The position numbers and the translations under genes are program-made. A stretch of 64,000 bases of DNA from Pseudomonas sp. LS1212 (lineage in GTDB: Bacteria > Pseudomonadota > Gammaproteobacteria > Pseudomonadales > Pseudomonadaceae): positions 1,689,001 to 1,753,000 of the forward strand of contig NZ_CP102951.1 of NCBI RefSeq assembly GCF_024741815.1, read 5' to 3'. Below, piece by piece: positions 41,734-48,902 of this stretch (positions are counted from its first letter, which is position 1; every line of letters starts with the position of its first letter). The notes under the pieces are model-generated. The model had not been told where the DNA came from and searched no databases. It was given only the letters and a program-made list of their open reading frames with translations.

Positions 41734-41918
41734 CTTTATATTCATTTTGTAAGCCTGTTTTTTTTGCATTTCTTTTGCGCTGCCATCAAGGCTATAGCGT
41801 GCAAAAAACCTGCCCGATCGGTCAACTTAAACCGCCGGGACGCATGAGTAGCCTGATTTTTGAAAGATTCGCCGACCAATGGGCAAGGGCGGGTGACCGC
41901 AGATAAAAGCGCGATTTA

Positions 41919-41928
41919 TTGTGTACAA
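41919..41928. promoter_or_regulatory. GntR-type operator TTGTGTACAA (uraH side)
   Basis: One-mismatch copy (ATTGTGTACAAT in context) 107 bp upstream of the uraH ATG. Confidence 0.6.
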
Positions 41929-42034
41929 TTTTTTTGAAAAGTGTCTTAATAATCCCACTGCCGCCGCCATTCGCGCTCCGCAACGGCGCGGCCTGGGTAT
42001 TTTTGCAACCGATCAGATAAAAGCGAGCAACCCA

Positions 42035-42388
42035 ATGGGACGTTTGACCACACACGTACTGGATGCAGCCCATGGCTGCCCTGGCAGCTCGATCAAGGTC
42101 GAGCTTTACCGCGTCGAAGGCCAGCAGCTGGAGCTGGTCGCCACTGCGCTGACCAACAGCGACGGTCGTTGCGACGCGCCGCTGCTGCAAGGCGATGACT
42201 ACCGCAGCGGTGTCTACCAATTGCAGTTCAGCGCCGGCGACTATTACCGCGCCCGAGGGGTGCAGTTGCCGGAGCAAGCGTTTCTCGACGTGGTCGTGCT
42301 GCGCTTTGGCATCAGTGCCGAGCAGGATCACTACCATGTGCCGCTGTTGATTTCACCTTATAGCTACTCCACCTACCGGGGCAGTTAG
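42035..42388 (+). CDS. uraH: 5-hydroxyisourate hydrolase (transthyretin-like)
   Basis: A 117-aa enzyme (also called PucM/HiuH) hydrolysing 5-hydroxyisourate to OHCU. Signature N-terminus GRLTTHVLDAAHGCPG (active-site His7) and the diagnostic C-terminus SPYSYSTYRGS. The ATG at 42035 is used; an in-frame GTG at 41921 would overlap the operator. It is divergent from puuE and ends before a strong terminator. Confidence 0.97.
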   Translation: MGRLTTHVLDAAHGCPGSSIKVELYRVEGQQLELVATALTNSDGRCDAPLLQGDDYRSGVYQLQFSAGDYYRARGVQLPEQAFLDVVVLRFGISAEQDHYHVPLLISPYSYSTYRGS

Positions 42389-42422
42389 TCCCGATTCCTG
42401 GTCCGAATCTTCGTAGGTATTT

Positions 42423-42448
42423 GCCCGCTCTCACTGGCGGGCTTTTTT
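42423..42448 (+). terminator. Rho-independent terminator of uraH
   Basis: GCCCGC / GCGGGC stem followed by TTTTTT. Confidence 0.9.
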
Positions 42449-42479
42449 ATGCCTGCGATCTGGCGACCGCTATGCGGTC

Positions 42480-42546
42480 GATCGCGGGCAAGCCCGCTCC
42501 CACAGGGGGGGGCGCCGGCTTCTGTGGGAGCGGGCTTGCCCGCGAT
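42480..42546. repeat. REPIN (inverted REP pair)
   Basis: ATCGCGGGCAAGCCCGCTCCC and its inverted copy ending GGGCTTGCCCGCGATG, between uraH and the LysE-type gene. Confidence 0.92.
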
Positions 42547-42553
42547 GAGGCCA

Positions 42554-43183
42554 TCAGGCACGACTCAACAACGAAGCCGCCCCAGCCCCGCCGAACAACC
42601 CCGCACTCACCCGGTTGAACCAACTCTGCCCCTTGCCGCTGCGCAGGTAGCGCGCCGCGCCATGGGCGCTCAGGCCGTAGGCCAGCTTGCAGGCAAGGTC
42701 CAGCACCGCCCAGGTGGCAATCATGATCAACAACTGGCCGAGAAACGGTTTGTCGGCACTGAGAAACTGCGGCAGGAAGGCGGCGAAGAAGAGGATGTCC
42801 TTCGGATTGCTCGCGCCCAGGGCGAAGGCACGCCAGAACATCGCGCCAAAGCGCGGGAGCGGGGTGACCTCGGGTACTTCGCTGGCGTGCCCCGGTTGCC
42901 GCGACTGTTGCCAGCTCTGCCAGGCCAGGTAGAACAAGTACAAGCCACCGACGATCTTCAAGGCGCTGAACAACTGCTCCGAAGCCAGCAACAGCGCGCC
43001 CAGCCCCAGCGCCGATGCACTGAGCAGGCAGATCGACGCGCTCACCCCACCGAGAAACGCCGGGTAAGACCGGCGCAAACCGTAATTCAGGCTATTGCTG
43101 ATCATCAGCAGGGAAAGGGGGCCGGGGATCAGGATCACGATCAATGCCGCACCACTGAACAGTAGCCAGGTTTCAAGACTCAT
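42554..43183 (-). CDS. LysE/RhtB-family exporter
   Basis: A 209-aa inner-membrane protein of the amino-acid exporter superfamily with about 6 helices. The N-terminal LLFSGAALIVILIPGPLSLLMISNSLNYGLRRS carries the RhtB-type PGP motif. Mid-region GLYLFYLAWQSW and ASNPKDILFFAAFLPQF (N-P-K) are also typical. The substrate cannot be inferred. It reads in the same direction as the upstream purine permease and lies 82 bp after it. Confidence 0.87.
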   Translation of the reverse strand: MSLETWLLFSGAALIVILIPGPLSLLMISNSLNYGLRRSYPAFLGGVSASICLLSASALGLGALLLASEQLFSALKIVGGLYLFYLAWQSWQQSRQPGHASEVPEVTPLPRFGAMFWRAFALGASNPKDILFFAAFLPQFLSADKPFLGQLLIMIATWAVLDLACKLAYGLSAHGAARYLRSGKGQSWFNRVSAGLFGGAGAASLLSRA

Positions 43184-43217
43184 TACTTTTCTCCCCCCTT
43201 ATTTTTCTCTTTATGTG

Positions 43218-43250
43218 CAAAAGCCTCACCCGAGGGTGAGGCTTGTTTGA
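43218..43250. terminator. Terminator after the purine permease gene
   Basis: AAGCCTCACC / GGTGAGGCTT stem with a CGAG loop, flanked by A-rich and TTGTTT sequence; on the minus strand it lies 22 bp past the permease stop. Confidence 0.85.
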
Positions 43251-43265
43251 CCAATGTTGTCGCAG

Positions 43266-44615
43266 TTACAAGAAGATAAACTTGGCGACAAAGATCGCAC
43301 AAAGTGCATACAGACTGACAGAGATTTCTTTGTGCCTGCCGGTACCGACCTTGAGCACGACGTAGGTGATGAAGCCCAGGGCGATACCATCGGCGACCGA
43401 GAAGGTCAGCGGCATCATGATTGCGGTGACGATCGCCGGAATGGCGTCGGTCGATTCTTCCCAGTCGATATGGGCCATGCCGCCCATCATCAGCATCGCC
43501 ACATAGATCAGTGCACCGGCGGTTGCGTAGGCAGGAATCATGCCTGCCAGTGGTGCGAAGAACATGGCGACAATGAACAGCACGCCAACGACGACGGCGG
43601 TCAAACCGGTGCGGCCACCGGCCGCCACACCCGCGGCACTTTCTACGTAGCTGGTCACGGGAGGCACGCCGACCACCGCGCCGAATACGCTGGAGGCACT
43701 GTCGGCCTTGAGCGCGCGGGACAGGTTTTCGATGCGGCCGTCGGCATTCACCAGGTTGGCCCGCTGGGCGACGCCCATCAGGGTGCCGGCGGTGTCGAAC
43801 ATGTGCACGAAGAGGAAGGCCAGGACCACGCTGATCATGCCGACGTTCAACACGCCCGCCACGTCCATGGCCATCCAGGTCGGTGCCAGGCTCGGCGGCA
43901 TGGAGAAGACCCCGCCGTATTCCACCAGGCCAAGGCCCCAGCCGGCGAGCGTCACGGCAATGATGCTGATCAGAATCGCACCGAACACACGGTGGTAGCT
44001 CAATACCGCGATCATCAGGAAGCACACTGCGGCGAGCAGTGGGCCGGGTTCACGCAGCGAACCCAGCTTGATCAGGGTTGCTGGACTGTCGACGACAATG
44101 CCGGCGGTTTTCAGGCCGATCAGGCCGAGGAACAGCCCGACCCCCGCGCCCATGGCATAACGCAGGCTCACGGGAATGCTGTTGAGCAGCCATTCACGTA
44201 TCCGCGAGAGGGTCAGTATCATGAACAGCACACCGGAGACGAACACTGCGCCAAGGGCGGTTTCCCAGGAGTAGCCCATGGTCCCGACCACGGTGTAGGT
44301 AAAGAACGCGTTGAGCCCCATGCCCGGCGCCAGGCCGACTGGCCAGTTGGCATACAGGCCCATCAGCAGGCAGCCCAGGGCTGCAGCGATGCAGGTGGCG
44401 ACAAAGGCTGCACCGTGATCGATCCCGGCATCGGCCATGATGTTCGGGTTCACGAAAATGATGTAGGCCATGGTGATAAAGGTCGTCACACCTGCGATCA
44501 CCTCGGTTTTGACGGTGGTGCCATGCAACTTGAGTTTGAAAATCCGCTCCAGCCAACTGGTGCTCAGCGGTGGGGCGAGATCCAGCGTAGGGGCTTCGGA
44601 TTTGTTACTTTCCAC
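43266..44615 (-). CDS. Purine permease, AzgA/PbuG-type (adenine/guanine/hypoxanthine)
   Basis: A 449-aa NCS2 superfamily transporter of the AzgA branch, with 12+ membrane helices. The N-terminal KTEVIAGVTTFITMAYIIFVNPNIMADAGI and GLAPGMGLNAFFTYTVV are diagnostic for the purine-specific GhxP/AdeQ/PbuG group, as is the later SYVESAAGVAAGGRTGLTAVVVG. It probably imports guanine or hypoxanthine for GuaD/Xdh. A GntR operator lies 149 bp upstream, shared with the divergent regulator gene. Confidence 0.93.
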   Translation of the reverse strand: MESNKSEAPTLDLAPPLSTSWLERIFKLKLHGTTVKTEVIAGVTTFITMAYIIFVNPNIMADAGIDHGAAFVATCIAAALGCLLMGLYANWPVGLAPGMGLNAFFTYTVVGTMGYSWETALGAVFVSGVLFMILTLSRIREWLLNSIPVSLRYAMGAGVGLFLGLIGLKTAGIVVDSPATLIKLGSLREPGPLLAAVCFLMIAVLSYHRVFGAILISIIAVTLAGWGLGLVEYGGVFSMPPSLAPTWMAMDVAGVLNVGMISVVLAFLFVHMFDTAGTLMGVAQRANLVNADGRIENLSRALKADSASSVFGAVVGVPPVTSYVESAAGVAAGGRTGLTAVVVGVLFIVAMFFAPLAGMIPAYATAGALIYVAMLMMGGMAHIDWEESTDAIPAIVTAIMMPLTFSVADGIALGFITYVVLKVGTGRHKEISVSLYALCAIFVAKFIFL

Positions 44616-44977
44616 AGCATGTACTCCTCAAGGCTCTTCTTGTTTTCCAGAACCGTACCTGCGCGTGCACTAGGGGGTTCTGCGAGGCGGATAGGGATGG
44701 CGCAGGCGTCCGGACCGGTTTGTTGACCGTGGAGTCAGGAAGTTGCACGAGAGGATTATGCTTTTGTATACAAATAAAGCAAATAATGTTTTTGCGATTG
44801 TCGGCAATTAATTCGTCATAGCGGCTATAACCGCCATCTCGGCCTGCAGAAATGGCTGCCGATGTGTACAATTGCCAGTACCTTTACCCGTGTTTTTTCA
44901 CGCAAGGCTTGCCATGGACCCACTGGCTGGTATTACAGTCAGGGTCTCACAGCCGGAATCTTTACCCTAGAGTGCCC
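44616..44977. promoter_or_regulatory. Divergent promoter region of the purine permease and gntR genes
   Basis: 362 bp without a gene. It holds a perfect TTGTATACAA at 44764-44773 and a weaker TGTGTACAAT at 44863-44872, consistent with autoregulation of the GntR gene and control of the permease. Confidence 0.7.
44764..44773. promoter_or_regulatory. GntR-type operator TTGTATACAA (regulator/permease)
   Basis: Perfect palindrome between the divergent permease and GntR genes, supporting assignment of the site to this regulator. Confidence 0.7.
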
Positions 44978-45751
44978 ATGAACGATCAGCTGCAACCTCT
45001 CAAGAAACCCTCGCGTGCAGGCAAGGCCGGCCGTAGCGGAACCCAGGACGACATCGTCTATGCGCATATCTTCGAGGCGATTCTCGAGCAACGCCTGGCG
45101 CCGGGAACCAAGTTGAGCGAGGAAGCCCTGGGCGAGATCTTCGGGGTCAGCCGCACCATCATCCGCCGGGCGCTGTCGCGTCTGGCCCATGAAGGCGTGG
45201 TGCTGTTGCGGCCCAATCGCGGTGCGGTGGTCGCAAGCCCGAGCGTCGAGGAGGCGCGCCAGGTGTTCTTTGCCCGGCGCATGGTCGAGCGCTCGATTAC
45301 CGAGCTTGCCGTGCAACACGCCACGGCCGAACAGATTGCCGAACTGCGACAGATGGTGCAGGACGAACGCGACAGTTTCTCCCGCGGCGATCGTGGCGCC
45401 GGTATCCGCCTGTCCGGGGAGTTCCACCTCAAGCTTGCGGAAGCGGCGATGAATGCCCCGCTGATCAGCTTCCAGCGCAGCCTGGTGTCGCAGACCTCGT
45501 TGATCATCGCCCAGTACGAAAGCGGCAACCGCTCGCACTGCTCCTACGATGAACACACCCAGCTGATCGATGCCATCGAAGCCCGCGATGCGGTGCTCGC
45601 GGTGAATCTGATGATGCACCACATGGATCACATCGACAGCAAGCTCAACCTTGATGAGGAAAGCGCGTCAGATGATCTGCATGCGGTGTTCTCGCACCTG
45701 CTGCAAACCAGGAAGCCCGGGCGTTCCAACCCCACCTCCGTCAAAGGCTGA
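44978..45751 (+). CDS. GntR/FCD-family regulator of purine/ureide catabolism
   Basis: A 257-aa transcription factor. N-terminal winged HTH (about 25-90): YAHIFEAILEQRLAPGTKLSEEALGEIFGVSRTIIRRALSRLAHEGVVLLRPNRGAVVASP. C-terminal FCD domain with metal-binding residues (FHLKLAEAA; HTQLIDAIEARD; LMMHHMDHI). The ATG at 44978 is used because the 42 upstream codons lack family similarity. The recurring TTGTATACAA sites, including its own promoter, fit the short palindromes bound by FadR-type GntR proteins; the ligand is unknown (ureide or purine intermediate inferred). Confidence 0.9.
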   Translation: MNDQLQPLKKPSRAGKAGRSGTQDDIVYAHIFEAILEQRLAPGTKLSEEALGEIFGVSRTIIRRALSRLAHEGVVLLRPNRGAVVASPSVEEARQVFFARRMVERSITELAVQHATAEQIAELRQMVQDERDSFSRGDRGAGIRLSGEFHLKLAEAAMNAPLISFQRSLVSQTSLIIAQYESGNRSHCSYDEHTQLIDAIEARDAVLAVNLMMHHMDHIDSKLNLDEESASDDLHAVFSHLLQTRKPGRSNPTSVKG

Positions 45752-45910
45752 GTCCAGTGGCAGCGACCGCGACCACGAGTTCGCGGTGCTGGCGCGAATT
45801 TAGGCGTGTGCTAGATTCACTGTCAATCAACCGTTCAACCCAGCAAACCCTGATCGAGCAAATGGAATTGCGACTTAACCGTTAGCGTTCAATTATGCGA
45901 GGACAGGTTC

Positions 45911-46612
45911 ATGTCAATGCCCCTGAGCAAGCGGATGGCGGCTGAATTGATAGGTACGTTCTGGTTGGTGTTGGGGGGTTGTGGCAGTGCAGTACTGGCT
46001 GCAGCCTTTCCCGATGTAGGCATCGGTTTGCTCGGTGTCTCTTTCGCGTTTGGTCTGACTGTCCTGACGATGGCGTTCGCCATCGGCCATATTTCCGGGT
46101 GTCATCTCAATCCTGCCGTCTCCGTCGGGCTGGTCGCGGGCGGGCGCTTTCCTGCCAAGGAGCTGCCGGCCTACATTGCCGCGCAGGTGATTGGCGGCAT
46201 TCTGGCGGCGGCATTGATCTACTTCATTGCCAGCGGCAAGGCCGGATTCGACCTCTCCGGTGGCCTGGCTTCCAATGGCTATGGCGAACACTCGCCGGGC
46301 GGTTACTCGCTGGCTGCAGGTTTGGCCAGTGAAGTGGTGATGACGGCGATGTTCCTGCTGATCATCATGGGTGCCACGGACAAGCGAGCGCCGGCAGGCT
46401 TTGCGCCAATTGCCATCGGCCTGACACTGACGCTGATCCACCTGATCTCCATTCCAGTGACCAACACCTCGGTCAACCCTGCTCGCAGTACGGGCCCGGC
46501 ATTGATTGTCGGTGGCTGGGCGATCCAGCAATTATGGATGTTCTGGGTGGCACCGATCATTGGTGCGATCATCGGCGGCGGGCTCTACCGCTGGCTGGGC
46601 AAGGAAGACTGA
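45911..46612 (+). CDS. aqpZ: Aquaporin Z
   Basis: A 233-aa MIP-family water channel. Two NPA boxes: HLNPAVS (67-69) and SVNPARS (189-191), plus the Arg after the second NPA and six membrane helices in two inverted repeats. MPLSKRMAAELIGTFWLVLGGCGSAVLA is typical AqpZ. A good AGGACAGGTTC precedes the start. No functional link to purine genes is evident. Confidence 0.95.
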   Translation: MSMPLSKRMAAELIGTFWLVLGGCGSAVLAAAFPDVGIGLLGVSFAFGLTVLTMAFAIGHISGCHLNPAVSVGLVAGGRFPAKELPAYIAAQVIGGILAAALIYFIASGKAGFDLSGGLASNGYGEHSPGGYSLAAGLASEVVMTAMFLLIIMGATDKRAPAGFAPIAIGLTLTLIHLISIPVTNTSVNPARSTGPALIVGGWAIQQLWMFWVAPIIGAIIGGGLYRWLGKED

Positions 46613-46661
46613 TTGGCTGCAGCTGCAGGTACACCTCGGTGGCCCGCAGCCGCATGCACGC

Positions 46662-47966
46662 TTAACGCTGGTGAACGAGCTTGCCGGCAGCATAGGTCTG
46701 CTGCACGGTGCGGTCATCACCCAGCGTCATCAGAACGAACAAGGTCTCTTCAATGCTGCGCGACTGCTGGATCCGGTAGGACAGCAGTGGCGTGGCGTTG
46801 TAGTCCAGTACCACGAAGTCGGCGTCGCTGCCCGCTTGCAGGCTGCCGATGCGGTCTTCCAGGCGCAACGCCCGGGCGCCGCCCAGGGTGGCCAGGTACA
46901 GTGACTTGAAGGGGCTCAGGCGGGCCCCCTGCAGTTGCATGACCTTGTAGGCTTCGTTGAGCGTCTGCAGCAGCGAGAAGCTGGTGCCGCCGCCGACATC
47001 GGTGCCCAGGCCGACGTTGAGCTTGTGCTTCTCGGCCATCGGCAAGTTGAACAGGCCGCTGCCCAGGAACAGGTTCGAGGTCGGGCAGAAGGCGATGGCC
47101 GAGCCGGTCTCGGCCAGGCGCTGGCATTCCTCGTCGCACAGGTGCACGCCGTGGGCGAACACCGAGCGCTGGCCGAGCAATTGGTAATGGTCGTAGACGT
47201 CCAGGTAGCCCTTGCGCTCGGGGAACAGCGCCTTGACCCACTCGACTTCCTTGAGGTTTTCGCTGATGTGGGTCTGCATGTACAGATCCGGGTACTCGCT
47301 GAGCAATTGCCCGGCCAGGGTCAGCTGTTCCGGCGTGCTGGTCGGCGCGAAGCGCGGGGTCACGGCGTAATGCAGGCGGCCCTTGCCGTGCCAGCGATCG
47401 ATCAGCGCCTTGCTTTCGACGTAGCTCGATTCGGCCGTGTCGGTCAGGTAGTCCGGGGCGTTGCGGTCCATCATCACCTTGCCGGCAATCATCCGCAGGT
47501 CCAGGCGCTCGGCCTCTTCGAAAAAGGCCTCGACCGATTCCGGGTGCACGCTGCCGAACACCAGTGCGGTGGTGGTGCCGTTGCGCAGCAGTTCTTCGAT
47601 GAAGATCTTCGCGACCTGATCGGCATGGGCCTTGTCGGCGAACTGGCGCTCGCACGGGAAGGTGTAGGTATTGAGCCAGTCCAGCAGCTGTTCGCCGTAG
47701 GAGCCGACCATGCCGGTCTGTGGCAAGTGGATATGGGTGTCGATGAAGCCGGGGGTAATCAGCGCATCCTGATAGTGGATGACTTCGACCTCGGCGGGCA
47801 GGCTGGTGAGCAGCACCTCGGCCGGGCCTACGGCCGCGATCTTGCCGTCTTCGATCACCAGCAGGCCGTCGGCGAAATATTCATAGGAGGCCTCGATACC
47901 CACTTCGGCAGGGTCGGCGAGGCTGTGCAGGATGGCGGCGCGATAGGCTTTACGGGTCAGGCTCAT
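46662..47966 (-). CDS. guaD: Guanine deaminase
   Basis: A 434-aa amidohydrolase converting guanine to xanthine and ammonia. Zn ligands in the TIM barrel: PGFIDTHIHLPQTG (HxH), a His in MQTHISENLKEVEW, a His in FAHGVHLCDEE and an Asp in LGTDVGGGTSFSLL. The start at 47966 gives the family N-terminus; upstream codons overlap xdhC in another frame. It follows xdhC by 7 bp, as the last gene of xdhABC-guaD. Confidence 0.96.
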   Translation of the reverse strand: MSLTRKAYRAAILHSLADPAEVGIEASYEYFADGLLVIEDGKIAAVGPAEVLLTSLPAEVEVIHYQDALITPGFIDTHIHLPQTGMVGSYGEQLLDWLNTYTFPCERQFADKAHADQVAKIFIEELLRNGTTTALVFGSVHPESVEAFFEEAERLDLRMIAGKVMMDRNAPDYLTDTAESSYVESKALIDRWHGKGRLHYAVTPRFAPTSTPEQLTLAGQLLSEYPDLYMQTHISENLKEVEWVKALFPERKGYLDVYDHYQLLGQRSVFAHGVHLCDEECQRLAETGSAIAFCPTSNLFLGSGLFNLPMAEKHKLNVGLGTDVGGGTSFSLLQTLNEAYKVMQLQGARLSPFKSLYLATLGGARALRLEDRIGSLQAGSDADFVVLDYNATPLLSYRIQQSRSIEETLFVLMTLGDDRTVQQTYAAGKLVHQR

Positions 47967-47973
47967 AAGGCTC

Positions 47974-48819
47974 TCATTGAATGGCTTGGCTGCGCCGTGA
48001 AGAGGGCAGCAATTGGGCAATGGGTTCGGCGTGGGTAGTGGTTTGCTGGCCGAAGTTTGCGTTGTAGGTGGCGATGATTTCGGCGGCGATGGACACGGCG
48101 ATTTCGATCGGCAGTTTGCCCTTGACCTCGGCGATGCCCATCGGGCAGCGCATGCGCTGTACCACCGCCGGGTCAAAGCCGCGGTCGCGCAGGCGGTGTT
48201 CGAACTTGACGCGCTTGGTCCGCGAGCCGATCAGGCCGAACCAGGTAAAATCGTTGCGCTTGAGAATCGCCGCCGTCAGCTCCAGGTCGAGCTGATGGTT
48301 GTGGGTCATGACGATGCAGTAGCTGCCCGCTGGCAGGTCCTGGACTTCATCGACCGGCTCCTCGCTGACGATCTTGATCACGCCGTCGGGGATCTGCTCG
48401 GGAAACTCCTGTTCACGCGAATCGATCCAGCGCACCCGGCAGGGCAGGCTGGCCAGCAGCGGTACCAGGGCGCGGCCGACATGGCCGGCGCCAAACACGG
48501 CGATCTGCGCCTGGACCCGGCCCATGGGCTCGAACAGCAGCACGGTGGCGCCGCCGCAGCACTGGCCCAGGCTGGCGCCCAGGCTGAAGCGTTCCAGGTG
48601 CGTGTCCTGGCGACCGCTGGCGAGCATCTCGCGGGCGATTTTCATCGCCTTGTATTCCAGGTGGCCGCCACCGATGGTGTCGTACAGGTGCTCGGCGCTG
48701 ACCACCATCTTGGAACCGGCATTGCGCGGCGTCGAGCCGAGCTCTTCGATTATGGTCACTAGCACGCAAGGTTCGCCACGGTCCTGCAGGTCGGCCAGGG
48801 CGCTGATCCAGTTATGCAT
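47974..48819 (-). CDS. xdhC: Xanthine dehydrogenase accessory protein XdhC
   Basis: A 281-aa cytosolic chaperone that binds molybdenum cofactor and inserts it, with sulfuration, into xanthine dehydrogenase. Features: the N-terminal EPCVLVTIIEELGSTPRNAGSKMVV, the cysteine-rich LGQCCGGATVLLFEP, and the Rossmann-like VFGAGHVGRALVPLL. The start at 48819 lies 83 bp after xdhB; that gap carries a REP-like palindrome. Confidence 0.95.
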   Translation of the reverse strand: MHNWISALADLQDRGEPCVLVTIIEELGSTPRNAGSKMVVSAEHLYDTIGGGHLEYKAMKIAREMLASGRQDTHLERFSLGASLGQCCGGATVLLFEPMGRVQAQIAVFGAGHVGRALVPLLASLPCRVRWIDSREQEFPEQIPDGVIKIVSEEPVDEVQDLPAGSYCIVMTHNHQLDLELTAAILKRNDFTWFGLIGSRTKRVKFEHRLRDRGFDPAVVQRMRCPMGIAEVKGKLPIEIAVSIAAEIIATYNANFGQQTTTHAEPIAQLLPSSRRSQAIQ

Positions 48820-48846
48820 GTTTCTCACCTCTCCTGTGGGGCGGCC

Positions 48847-48876
48847 TTGTGGGAGCGGCCCCGGCCGCTCCCACAA
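48847..48876. repeat. Single perfect REP-like palindrome
   Basis: TTGTGGGAGCGGCC followed by CCGGCCGCTCCCACAA: a compact 30-bp palindrome of the REP family between xdhB and xdhC, with a further CGCTCCCACA nearby. Confidence 0.85.
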
Positions 48877-48902
48877 AGACCGCTCCCACATTCAGACGCA
48901 TT

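Larger units (their letters stand above)
41649..42034. promoter_or_regulatory. Divergent promoter region of puuE and uraH
   Basis: 385-bp non-coding region between divergent operons, A/T-rich in the middle, with two GntR-type palindromes (41724-41733 and 41919-41928). No gene. Confidence 0.7.
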
